The notes below the pieces were generated by a model that did not search any database, was not told the origin of the DNA, and saw only the letters and a list, made by a program, of their open reading frames with translations. 37,671 bases of DNA from Candidatus Desulfobacula maris (lineage in GTDB: Bacteria > Desulfobacterota > Desulfobacteria > Desulfobacterales > Desulfobacteraceae), in NCBI GenBank assembly GCA_014383445.1, contig JACNHV010000208.1, positions 1 to 37,671 of the forward strand, given 5' to 3'. The translations under genes were made by a program, and so were the position numbers. Every line of letters starts with the position of its first letter. Within the stretch, counting starts at the first letter, position 1. Of this stretch, positions 7,303 through 15,172 are shown piece after piece.

Positions 7303-9261
7303 ATGGGTCATTTTTTTCTATCAATACTGATAATTCTATTTGGCGGCTTTTTATCCCTTGTTTTAGCACGGCAAGTTAAATTAATGAGATTTACAGCTGT
7401 TTTTTTCTTAAGCATTGGTTGTTTTTTGGGGTTAATGGATGCTGTTTTAAAACTCATACAGCCAGGTATTGCCGGCGCATCCTTTAGATATTTGAATGTT
7501 TTTTCTCTTGCATTTAAAATGGATGAACTTTCTGGTTTTTTTCTTGTGATCATTTTTGCTATTTGTCTTATTGCCGCGATTTACAGCTTTCATTATATGG
7601 AGAATTCAAGAAACTCTTTGAGAACAGCGGTTAACTATTTTTTCTTCAGTATTCTAATTGCCTCCATGGCATTGGTAGTAACCGCAGCAAATATGATCAC
7701 CTTCATGCTGTCCTGGGAAATCATGTCCCTGTCATCTTTTTTCCTGGTTATTTACAAACACCATTCAGCTGAAAGTCGAAAGGCCGGGTATCTTTATTTT
7801 ATTTTTTCACATGTTGGGGCCATGTTCATATTTGCTGCATTTGGAATCGTTTATGGCTATACGGGTAGTTTTGGTTTTGAAGATATGGGTTCTCTTCCCG
7901 AAACAGCAAAAATTCTGGTATTTATTTTTTCATTTATTGGTTTTGGTTCAAAAGCAGGTGTATTTCCCTTTCATGTCTGGTTACCACATGCCCATCCTGC
8001 CGCTCCAAGTCATATTTCTGCGGTCATGTCCGGTGTCATGATTAAAACAGGTATTTACGGCATTATAAAAATGTATATTCTTTTGAATTTGCACACTGCT
8101 CTTTTTGGGAATATTGTTCTTTTTGCCGGAGTTATTTCGGGTATTCTGGGTATCGTATATGCCCTTGGCCAGCAGGATCTTAAACGGTTACTGGCCTATT
8201 CCAGTGTTGAAAACATAGGCATTATTTTAATTGGGTTGGGTGTCGGAATGATTGGCGTTTCATCGAAAAATCCTTTGATGGCCGTTCTTGGATTTACAGG
8301 AGGATTTCTTCACATTCTCAATCATTCCATTTTTAAATCCCTTTTGTTTATGGGTGCAGGAATGGTTCTTCATAAAACAGGAACCCGTTCCATTGATGCT
8401 CTGGGCGGATTATTAAAAAATATGAAAATTACCGGACTTTCAGTTATAATTGGCTCTCTGGCTATCTGTGGGCTACCGCCCTTTAACGGATTTGTGGGGG
8501 AATTTTTTATATATATCGGTGGATTTAAAGGTGTTGCTCTTGATAAATCAGCCTTTGTCATGAGTTGTTTTGCAATTATCAGCCTTGCTGTTATTGGTGG
8601 GTTGGCACTGGCCTGTTTTACAAAGGTAATCGGTATTGCCTTTCAAGGAGAACCAAGGACTGACGCTGCAGTTAATATAGATGAAAAAGGGCCGAGCATG
8701 CTTTTTGCCATGTCGATTCTTGCCTGTGCCTGTGTAATCATCGGTATATTCCCAAAGCTAATTCTTTGGATGCCTGTTAAAGCCGTATCAGCTTTGGGAC
8801 TTGGAATTGGCCGTGTTCCTCCTGAACCATTTGGGCAGATGGCTGGAAATATTACACTTGCAGCAACTATTTTTCTTGTCTCTGTATTGTTGGTGACAGC
8901 AATCCGATGGTTTTTTTACAGAAATAAAACGATTACAAGATCAGGCACATGGGGATGTGGTTTTACTCAGCCAACGGTTAAAATGCAGTATACAGGGTCT
9001 TCATATGCATCGTTTATTCTTGATTTTTTCCGACCTGCCGCACCTTTAGACGAAGATCATCCAAAAATCACAGGACGATTCCCTTTAAATACATACTATA
9101 CGAGTCATGTGAATGATATTGCAGAACTTCACATGAAAAGGGTAATCGTTAATCCAATTCTGTTTTTATTTGATAAATTAAGATGGATACAACATGGTGA
9201 TATTCATCTTTATATTGGTTATATTTTACTGGCTATAATTTTGTTGCTGTTTTTTATATAA
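7303..9261 (+). CDS. Ehr complex antiporter-like membrane subunit (HyfB/NuoL-like)
   Basis: A 652-residue polytopic protein of the complex I/Mrp antiporter family (proton_antipo_M). Family landmarks include GSKAGVFPFHVWLPHAHPAA around residues 210-230, the YSSVENIGII helix, and LNHSIFKSLLFMGAGMV. It carries a C-terminal extension with a final transmembrane helix, as in HyfB. It should form one ion-translocating channel of the membrane arm. GGGGA precedes the ATG. It is the first gene of a six-gene operon ending at 14630. The substrate ion (H+ or Na+) is not deducible by eye. Confidence 0.9.
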   Translation: MGHFFLSILIILFGGFLSLVLARQVKLMRFTAVFFLSIGCFLGLMDAVLKLIQPGIAGASFRYLNVFSLAFKMDELSGFFLVIIFAICLIAAIYSFHYMENSRNSLRTAVNYFFFSILIASMALVVTAANMITFMLSWEIMSLSSFFLVIYKHHSAESRKAGYLYFIFSHVGAMFIFAAFGIVYGYTGSFGFEDMGSLPETAKILVFIFSFIGFGSKAGVFPFHVWLPHAHPAAPSHISAVMSGVMIKTGIYGIIKMYILLNLHTALFGNIVLFAGVISGILGIVYALGQQDLKRLLAYSSVENIGIILIGLGVGMIGVSSKNPLMAVLGFTGGFLHILNHSIFKSLLFMGAGMVLHKTGTRSIDALGGLLKNMKITGLSVIIGSLAICGLPPFNGFVGEFFIYIGGFKGVALDKSAFVMSCFAIISLAVIGGLALACFTKVIGIAFQGEPRTDAAVNIDEKGPSMLFAMSILACACVIIGIFPKLILWMPVKAVSALGLGIGRVPPEPFGQMAGNITLAATIFLVSVLLVTAIRWFFYRNKTITRSGTWGCGFTQPTVKMQYTGSSYASFILDFFRPAAPLDEDHPKITGRFPLNTYYTSHVNDIAELHMKRVIVNPILFLFDKLRWIQHGDIHLYIGYILLAIILLLFFI

Positions 9262-9275
9262 AATAAGGATCTTAA

Positions 9276-9350
9276 ATGAAATTATTTGAGCGCAATTTTT
9301 TTTTCAATTTTAATGATTTTCGATTTTGCATAAATGGGAAGACTTTATGA
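9276..9350 (+). CDS. Possible 24-codon upstream ORF coupled to the HyfC-like gene
   Basis: ATG 9276 has AAGGAT ending 5 nt upstream and opens a 24-codon frame that ends at TGA 9348-9350. That stop overlaps the ATG (9347-9349) of the HyfC-like gene in an ATGA arrangement. The peptide is Phe- and Asn-rich with no motif. It may be a translational-coupling leader peptide rather than a functional product. Chance occurrence in AT-rich DNA is possible. Confidence 0.35.
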   Translation: MKLFERNFFFNFNDFRFCINGKTL

Positions 9351-10267
9351 TTGAATCCATTATTCTTTGGCTTCTTGCAGTTTTGGTGGCACCTTTTTTC
9401 TCAGGGGTTATACTTAAAGTAAAGGCTTTTTTCGGGGGAAAAAAAGGGCCACCCCTTCTGATTAATTACTATACCTTGATCAAGCTTTTTAAAAAAGGAT
9501 CGGTTTATAGTACCAGTACCACAGTCATGTTTAAGCTGGGACCCATCATTTCATTGGGAACTGCATTAGTCGTACTTATGTTTCTGCCCATAGCCGGACA
9601 GGACCCGATTTTTTCTTTTAAAGGAGATATTCTTTTTATTTTATATCTCATGGGTCTTGGCCGATTTTTTGTAATTGCCGCTGCCATGGACACTGCGTCT
9701 CCATTTGAAGGTATGGGTGCTGCAAGGGAAGCCTATTTCCCGATTATCTGTGAAGCCACAACCTTTATGATTTTGATCTTTTTTTATAGATTAACAGGTG
9801 AGCTCCAGCTATCGGCTTATTTTACAGAAGGGAACACCATCGAGTTGTGGAATTTGACGGGTGCGCCATTATTATTTGTAGTGATTGCATTTTTTATTAT
9901 TCTTCTGACGGAAAATTCAAGGGTTCCTGTTGATGACCCTGCAACACACCTGGAGCTGACCATGATTCATGAAGTCATGGTTTTAGATCACAGCGGACCT
10001 GATTTTGGACTCATTGAACTGGGATCATTTTGTAAGCTTTTTTTCTATTCAACAATAGTTTCAAGGCTGATTTTCCCTTTTGATTTCGGGTCTTCAGCTA
10101 TTGGTTTTTTTGTCTTTATCGCAGGACTTATCATAGTATATGTGGCAGTGGGTGTGACTGAATCGGTCATTGCCCGCTATAGAATGGACAAAGTTCCACA
10201 ATTTGTCCTGACATCATTTGCTTTGGCCTTTTTTGCAACCATTATCACTTTGGAGTTTATCAAATGA
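9347..10267 (+). CDS. Ehr complex membrane subunit (HyfC/NuoH-like)
   Basis: A 306-residue membrane protein of the NuoH/HycD/HyfC family, which links the redox arm to the ion-pumping arm. The conserved loop RVPVDDPATHLELTMIHEVM near residues 205-225, followed by LDHSG, is diagnostic of the hydrogenase-type branch of this family. A TTG at 9326 would add seven residues, but ATG 9347 has GGGAAG six nt upstream and is preferred. Its stop overlaps the ATG of the next gene (10264), so translation is coupled. About eight transmembrane helices are expected. Confidence 0.9.
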   Translation: MIESIILWLLAVLVAPFFSGVILKVKAFFGGKKGPPLLINYYTLIKLFKKGSVYSTSTTVMFKLGPIISLGTALVVLMFLPIAGQDPIFSFKGDILFILYLMGLGRFFVIAAAMDTASPFEGMGAAREAYFPIICEATTFMILIFFYRLTGELQLSAYFTEGNTIELWNLTGAPLLFVVIAFFIILLTENSRVPVDDPATHLELTMIHEVMVLDHSGPDFGLIELGSFCKLFFYSTIVSRLIFPFDFGSSAIGFFVFIAGLIIVYVAVGVTESVIARYRMDKVPQFVLTSFALAFFATIITLEFIK

Positions 10268-10908
10268 TACTACATCCGGTTGATACAATTTTATCACTTG
10301 TACTACTGTCTGTTTTATTTGCCTTTGGTGCAAGCCGGCTCCCCGTATTGATAAAGGTGATCGCTTTCCAGGGAATTGTAGTTTCCATGGTTCCTTTTTT
10401 TATTGGTCACGATATGAATGCCGGTGGAATGGTCTTCACCTTTGCAACTTTAATAATCAGAGGAATTATAATTCCCATGAGTATTTATGTGGCCATAAAA
10501 AAGGTGGACATAAAAAGAGAGGTGGAACCCATTATAGGTTTTCACGCCTCCATACTATGCGGTCTTGGATTAATCGTTGCAGCAACATATATCAGCAAAC
10601 AATTGAATATTCCTTCCATCAGTGACTATAAACTTTTGTTTCCCGTCGCCATAGCGCTTCTGGTAACGGGAATGTTCCTTTTGATTGCCAGAAGAAATGC
10701 CATAGCCATGGTATTGGGTTATATAATGATGGAAAATGGTATTTATCTTGTTGGAACAACAATTTCAATTCGTGCCCGACATATTGTTGAATTCGGAATT
10801 TTACTGGATATACTTGCCGGCGTTATGATAATGGCCATTATACTTCAAAATATCAAACGAACCTTTGATGACGTTGATACAGCTAACTTAAGAACTTTAA
10901 AGGAATAG
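10264..10908 (+). CDS. Ehr complex membrane subunit (HyfE-like)
   Basis: A 214-residue protein with six or seven hydrophobic helices, of the HyfE type, whose C-terminal half is related to NuoK/MrpC. The segment GYIMMENGIYLVGTTI near residues 155-170 keeps the membrane-embedded Glu seen in NuoK-like subunits, which is thought to take part in proton transfer. It overlaps the preceding gene by 4 bp and is followed 10 bp later by the second antiporter-like gene. Size and position match the hydrogenase-4 operon order. Confidence 0.88.
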   Translation: MILHPVDTILSLVLLSVLFAFGASRLPVLIKVIAFQGIVVSMVPFFIGHDMNAGGMVFTFATLIIRGIIIPMSIYVAIKKVDIKREVEPIIGFHASILCGLGLIVAATYISKQLNIPSISDYKLLFPVAIALLVTGMFLLIARRNAIAMVLGYIMMENGIYLVGTTISIRARHIVEFGILLDILAGVMIMAIILQNIKRTFDDVDTANLRTLKE

Positions 10909-10918
10909 GTATTATTTC

Positions 10919-12349
10919 ATGGTAGAGATCGTCTTTCTGGCTCCTTTCATAACAGGCATTATTGCTTTTTTTATTCCAAAAGCGATGGGCCGCAGGCTTT
11001 TAGTAGGTACTGGAGCGGTTCATCTTTTTCTTTCACTACTTCTTTGGAAAAATAGACCTGAAGCAATTTTTAATGATTATTTTGCAGTGACACCTGAAGG
11101 TCTGTTATCTCTTTTAGTTATTTCACTTTTATTCTTTCTGATTTCCATCTATACGATTGCGTATCTTAAAGAAAGTGAAATCCAAAATGAAAATATATTT
11201 ACAGGGTTTATGCTCTTGTTTTTATCAACCATGACAATGGTAACCTTATCAGATCATATCATGGTAATGTGGATAGCTATTGAAGCCACAACACTTGCCA
11301 GTGCGCCCCTTATTTATACCCATAGATCTGCTGCATCCCTTGAAGCAACATGGAAATATATACTGATATGTTCCGTTGGTATTGCCATGGCGCTTCTGGG
11401 GTCGGTTTTTATTACACTTGCCATGGACATAGGTAAGGTAGATGCGCCCCTGTCTTTTTCAGCACTTACATTGGTGGCAAAACAACTGGATCCCATGTGG
11501 TTAAAAGCAGGATTTGTCTTCATATTGGTTGGATATGGGACAAAAATGGGTCTTGCACCCATGCACACCTGGCTTCCCGACGCCCATAGCGAAGCGCCCA
11601 GCCCAGCTTCCGCACTATTATCCGGTGTGCTTTTAAATTGCGCATACCTGGGTATATTTAAAACCAATAAAATTATGCATGCAGCAGGGTTAAATGATTT
11701 TTCAGGTACGATTCTCATTGCTTTTGGTTTGATTTCTATCCTGGCAGCAGCAACATTTATCCTGAAACAAAACGAATACAAAAGAATGCTTGCCTATTCC
11801 AGTATCGAGAACATGGGTATCATAGCAGTTGGAACAGGTATCGGCGGTATTGCAGCATATGGGGCGATGATCTGCATGATCCACCATAGCTTGATCAAAT
11901 CCTCCCTGTTTTTGTCATCGGGGAATATTTTACTGGGGTATGGTGACAGATTCATTAAAAATACAGGAAATATGGTCAGCCGCATGCCCAAAACCTTTGT
12001 GGCTTTTTTCGCCGGGTTTGCAGGCATTTCAGGATTTCCACCCTTTGGTATTTTTATCGGTGAAATGTTTATTATTATCGGTGCATTCAAAACCGGCCAC
12101 TATATAGCCGCAGGTATTTTTATTTTAAGCCTTTGTGTCATTTTTGCAGGATTTGCCAATCAGGTCATGAAAATTTCCTTTAATGATTCAGATTCTACAA
12201 AAACAATTGGCCTGAAAGAAAAGGCAAGCCTGGTTTGGCCTCAATATATATTACTTTTAACATCCCTGGTATTATGTTTCTATATGCCGGATACATTATA
12301 TCAAACAATAATTGATGCAGTGACTGCCATTGGCGGAGGACTTAAATGA
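10919..12349 (+). CDS. Ehr complex second antiporter-like subunit (HyfF/NuoN-like)
   Basis: A 476-residue polytopic protein of the NuoL/M/N-MrpD family. It has a family-typical helix with GYGTKMGLAPMHTWLPDAH around residues 200-220, then YSSIENMGIIAVG and IHHSLIKSSLFLSSGNI. It carries the conserved Lys and His residues used for ion conduction in these subunits. It is shorter than the HyfB-like partner and lacks the C-terminal extension. Its stop overlaps the start of the large-subunit gene (ATGA at 12346-12349). Confidence 0.9.
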   Translation: MVEIVFLAPFITGIIAFFIPKAMGRRLLVGTGAVHLFLSLLLWKNRPEAIFNDYFAVTPEGLLSLLVISLLFFLISIYTIAYLKESEIQNENIFTGFMLLFLSTMTMVTLSDHIMVMWIAIEATTLASAPLIYTHRSAASLEATWKYILICSVGIAMALLGSVFITLAMDIGKVDAPLSFSALTLVAKQLDPMWLKAGFVFILVGYGTKMGLAPMHTWLPDAHSEAPSPASALLSGVLLNCAYLGIFKTNKIMHAAGLNDFSGTILIAFGLISILAAATFILKQNEYKRMLAYSSIENMGIIAVGTGIGGIAAYGAMICMIHHSLIKSSLFLSSGNILLGYGDRFIKNTGNMVSRMPKTFVAFFAGFAGISGFPPFGIFIGEMFIIIGAFKTGHYIAAGIFILSLCVIFAGFANQVMKISFNDSDSTKTIGLKEKASLVWPQYILLLTSLVLCFYMPDTLYQTIIDAVTAIGGGLK

Positions 12350-13857
12350 CAACTGCTTTTATAGAAATTTCAAATGGTGAAAAGCTGGCAAGAGAACAGA
12401 TCCCTCATCTTGTTTTTGATGAATTTCAAAAAAATGCCATGGAGATTGTAAAAGAAGGTGGAAAAGTTGTTCAGTATTTCGGCTATCAGGATGGTTCATC
12501 CATTAAACTTTTGGCTGTATTGAGAACTGACAAGCTTTTTATAGCGGGCTGTGATGCGCCGGACACATATCCTTGTTTTAGTCAAACCTGTGAGCCATTT
12601 CATATGTTTGAAAGAGAGATTGCAGAACAATTTGGTATAAAGCCTGAAGGTCACCCCTGGTTGAAAATGGTCAGGTATCATCCAAACTATAGAGAAAAAA
12701 TGCCTGATGTTTTTGGCAATGATTATAAAGAAGATATCCCGGGCAATTATAACTATTACCAGGTTAAAGGTGATGAAATCCATGAGGTTGCAGTAGGGCC
12801 GGTTCATGCAGGTGTAATAGAGCCTGGCCATTTCCGGTTTAACTGCATTGGTGAAAGGGTACTCCATCTGGAAATACAGCTGGGCTACCAGCACAGGGCA
12901 GTGGAAAATCTGCTCTATAATGTCCTGGCAAAAAGATTGCCTATCCTTGCTGAAAGTATTGCCGGTGATACAGCTATTGGTCACAGCCTCTGCATGGCAC
13001 AGGCTGTTGAAGCTCTGACAAAGGTTAAACCGGATAAAGGCGCTCAAATTATTCGAAGCATTGCTCTGGAACTGGAACGACTTGCAAATCATATAGGTGA
13101 TCTTGGGGCTTTAAGCGGTGATGTTGCATTTTTACCGCCAGCCAATTATTTTGGACGTATGCGAGGAGATTTTTTAAATCTGTCTCTTCTGATTTGCGGG
13201 AACAGGTTTGGAAAAGGATTGGTGCGACCCGGCGGGGTTCGTTTTTCACTTTCCGATGATCTTCGAAAAACCATGGATGAGCGGCTCAAAGAATTAAAAC
13301 CGCAGGTGGAACATGTTCTGGACCTTCTTTTTGCAGCTTCAACAGTGCGGGCACGTTTTGAAGACTGCGGTATTGTTAGCAATAATGATGCAGAACACTT
13401 AGGCCTTGTGGGACCGGCAGGCAGAGCCAGCGGTATCTCCTATGATGCTAGACGCTGTTTTCCCACGGAACATTATGGGCAAATAGATATTCCTGAAAAT
13501 AAAAAACCATCAGGAGATGTATATGCCCGTGCAAGAGTTAGATATGATGAAGTATTGCAATCGATTAAAATCATTCAATCTTTAATTGATACACCTGTTG
13601 AAACAAATATTGTGGAGGATGTTAATTATAACCTGCCTTCCTCTTCTTTTGTGGTAACAATAAATGAAGCATGGCGGGGTGAAGTATCCCATGCGTTGTT
13701 GACGGATCAAAACGGGAAAATACTTCGATACAAAGTTAAGGATCCTTCTTTTCATAACTGGAACGGTCTTGCCATGTCTCTGCGGGATACGGGGATATCG
13801 GATTTTCCCTTAAATAATAAAAGTTTTAACCTTTCTTATTGTGGATTTGATCTTTGA
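12346..13857 (+). CDS. Ehr complex large subunit (NuoC-NuoD/HyfG-like) lacking Ni-binding cysteines
   Basis: A 503-residue fusion of a NuoC-like domain (residues about 1-130, with FHMFEREIAEQFGI) and a NuoD/hydrogenase-large-subunit-like domain (about 150-503, with HLEIQLGYQHRAVENLL). In [NiFe] hydrogenases the catalytic site is held by RxCGxC and a C-terminal DPCxxC. Here the aligned stretches read ESIAGDTAIGH (residues 203-213) and DFPLNNKSFNLSYCGFDL (486-503), so the four cysteine ligands are gone. The C-terminus is therefore also unlikely to undergo maturation cleavage. These changes define the Ehr class, related to both group 4 hydrogenases and complex I. The redox substrate is unknown. 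Confidence 0.9.
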   Translation: MTTAFIEISNGEKLAREQIPHLVFDEFQKNAMEIVKEGGKVVQYFGYQDGSSIKLLAVLRTDKLFIAGCDAPDTYPCFSQTCEPFHMFEREIAEQFGIKPEGHPWLKMVRYHPNYREKMPDVFGNDYKEDIPGNYNYYQVKGDEIHEVAVGPVHAGVIEPGHFRFNCIGERVLHLEIQLGYQHRAVENLLYNVLAKRLPILAESIAGDTAIGHSLCMAQAVEALTKVKPDKGAQIIRSIALELERLANHIGDLGALSGDVAFLPPANYFGRMRGDFLNLSLLICGNRFGKGLVRPGGVRFSLSDDLRKTMDERLKELKPQVEHVLDLLFAASTVRARFEDCGIVSNNDAEHLGLVGPAGRASGISYDARRCFPTEHYGQIDIPENKKPSGDVYARARVRYDEVLQSIKIIQSLIDTPVETNIVEDVNYNLPSSSFVVTINEAWRGEVSHALLTDQNGKILRYKVKDPSFHNWNGLAMSLRDTGISDFPLNNKSFNLSYCGFDL

Positions 13858-13886
13858 CAATAAGAAAAATAAAAAGAGAGTCTTAA

Positions 13887-14630
13887 ATGCTCAATACACT
13901 TAAAAATAGATTTGAACAGGGTTATAGAACATGCAGCTATCCTAAAGAAAAACCTGCTGTATTTGAACGGTATCGTGGAAGACCCTTAATACAAAAAGAT
14001 GTTTCTCAAAAGATAGTTGAAATGTGTGCAAATGCATGCCCCCAGGATGCCATTGATATTGGTTTAAAAAAAATTGATATGGGAAGATGTGTATTCTGCG
14101 GTACATGTGAACGCATCTCCAAAGGGGCCTTTGTTAAGTTCACTGGGGATTTTGAAATTTCCACTTCCAAAAAAGAACATCTGCTGACTGATGGAGATCT
14201 TCCAGCTCTTGCAGAACACTCAAAACAGCATTTCAAAAAATTATTTGGCCGGTCTTTACAACTGAGACAGGTGTCAGCCGCAGGCTGTAATGCATGTGAA
14301 GCAGATCTGAACGTATTGGCAACCCCGTTTTTTGATCTGGCCCGTTTTGGTATAAACTTTGTGGCATCCCCCCGCCATGCAGATGGCATTGTCGTGACGG
14401 GACCTGTATCCAGAAATATGAAAACGGCATTATTAACGACATATGAAGCGATTGCAGATCCAAAGGTTGTCATTGCCGTGGGAAGCTGCGCCCTGACAGG
14501 CGGCCCTTTTTTGGGAAGTCCTGAAATAACTGAGGGTCTTGACACTATTTTGCCTGTAGATCTTTTTATACCAGGCTGCCCTCCGCACCCTCTGACCAAC
14601 CTTCACGCCCTGTTGACATTTTTTAAATAA
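13887..14630 (+). CDS. Ehr complex small subunit with N-terminal ferredoxin domain (NuoB/HyfI-like)
   Basis: A 247-residue protein. The N-terminal ferredoxin-like part has C47 and C51-Pro, then C68-x2-C71-x2-C74; the first two Cys of motif 1 and the last Cys of motif 2 (position 78 is Ser) are missing. It therefore probably binds one [4Fe-4S] cluster rather than two. The C-terminal NuoB/hydrogenase-small-subunit part (about 125-247) keeps all ligands of the proximal cluster: C134-x2-C137, C201 (GSCALTGG) and C231 (PGCPPHP). It is the last gene of the operon. No separate HyfH/NuoI-type ferredoxin gene is present, so this fused domain probably supplies the electron entry path. Confidence 0.9.
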   Translation: MLNTLKNRFEQGYRTCSYPKEKPAVFERYRGRPLIQKDVSQKIVEMCANACPQDAIDIGLKKIDMGRCVFCGTCERISKGAFVKFTGDFEISTSKKEHLLTDGDLPALAEHSKQHFKKLFGRSLQLRQVSAAGCNACEADLNVLATPFFDLARFGINFVASPRHADGIVVTGPVSRNMKTALLTTYEAIADPKVVIAVGSCALTGGPFLGSPEITEGLDTILPVDLFIPGCPPHPLTNLHALLTFFK

Positions 14631-14669
14631 AAACAAAGATTAATCTCTTTAATGAAACTTGTCAGTGAA

Positions 14670-15008
14670 TTAGAAGTCATCGTACACTGTTTTGGAGTTC
14701 TTGCGAACAGATTTTGGCAGGAGCGCCAGCTTTTCCCTGGTTTGAGACAGGTATTTTGTCAGAGCGCTTTCATCTGCCTCAAACAGCTTGATGCCGACAA
14801 TGGTTGCCACTTCGAAAACGACTCCGAGTTCACATTTGAGATTGCATTTTTCAATGCGTTGCAGCAGACTCCTGGAAATACCAGCTCGATCAGCCAATTC
14901 CTGAGCAGTAAGCTTGCGCTCATTACGCGCTTCTCGGATCAACGCGCCGAGCAAGGCAGCCGCATCACGGCTATAACGTGAGTAAATACGTGTGATAGAT
15001 TTTGCCAT
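14670..15008 (-). CDS. HipB-like XRE-family transcriptional regulator (orphan antitoxin-type)
   Basis: A 112-residue DNA-binding protein. A Cro/C1-type helix-turn-helix covers about residues 20-75, with TAQELADRAGISRSLLQRIE as the HTH. The start at the second of two tandem ATGs is preferred because GGGAAG immediately precedes them; an upstream ATG at 15038 also exists. This type is usually the antitoxin gene of a hipBA-like pair, but no HipA gene follows: the gene converges on the Ehr operon 39 bp away. Its base composition is visibly more GC-rich than its neighbours, suggesting transfer. Three candidate operators lie upstream, consistent with autoregulation. Confidence 0.8.
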   Translation of the reverse strand: MAKSITRIYSRYSRDAAALLGALIREARNERKLTAQELADRAGISRSLLQRIEKCNLKCELGVVFEVATIVGIKLFEADESALTKYLSQTREKLALLPKSVRKNSKTVYDDF

Positions 15009-15020
15009 CATCTTCCCTTT

Positions 15021-15040
15021 GGTTCTCATATAGATCATAA
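15021..15040. promoter_or_regulatory. Candidate operator A of the HipB-like regulator
   Basis: GGTTCTCATATAGATC begins at 15021 and matches operator B at 13 of 16 positions. It overlaps the candidate -10 element (15042-15037) of the regulator gene and ends 13 bp before its ATG, a classic repressor position. Confidence 0.5.
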
Positions 15041-15065
15041 GATAGCTTAATGATCTTTATGTAAA
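15037..15065 (-). promoter_or_regulatory. Candidate promoter of the HipB-like regulator
   Basis: On the minus strand TTTACA (15065-15060), 17 bp, TCTTAT (15042-15037). The spacing is ideal and each hexamer is a fair match. The -10 overlaps operator A. Confidence 0.4.
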
Positions 15066-15107
15066 CCAGAGGTGCTATATTTAAATTCACTTGTCAAATA
15101 AAATTTT

Positions 15108-15147
15108 GGTTCATATATAGACCTTATGGTTCTATTATGATCCATAT
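15108..15147. promoter_or_regulatory. Candidate operators B and C of the HipB-like regulator
   Basis: Two adjacent copies of the GGTTC-type motif start exactly 20 bp apart, at 15108 (GGTTCATATATAGACC, nearly palindromic) and 15128 (GGTTCTATTATGATCC). They lie about 70-100 bp upstream of the regulator promoter and just downstream of the U32 stop codon, suggesting cooperative or looped binding with operator A. Confidence 0.45.
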
Positions 15148-15172
15148 AAATAGCATTTGCTATAATCTGGCT

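Noticed and set aside
12496-13092. Minus-strand ORF of 198 codons
   Set aside because: It is an antisense shadow of the Ehr large subunit with no recognisable protein character.
7303-14630. Functional group 4 [NiFe] hydrogenase (Hyf/Hyc/Ech)
   Set aside because: Subunit types fit, but all Ni-binding cysteines of the large subunit are replaced, and no endopeptidase or maturation gene is nearby.
14635-14650. AAAGA/TCTTT hairpin as terminator between the Ehr operon and the regulator
   Set aside because: The stem is only 5 bp, A-T rich and without a T tract; too weak to annotate.
14652-14981. Plus-strand ORF of 109 codons
   Set aside because: It is antisense to the HipB-like regulator, whose frame has a clear HTH, ribosome-binding site and promoter.
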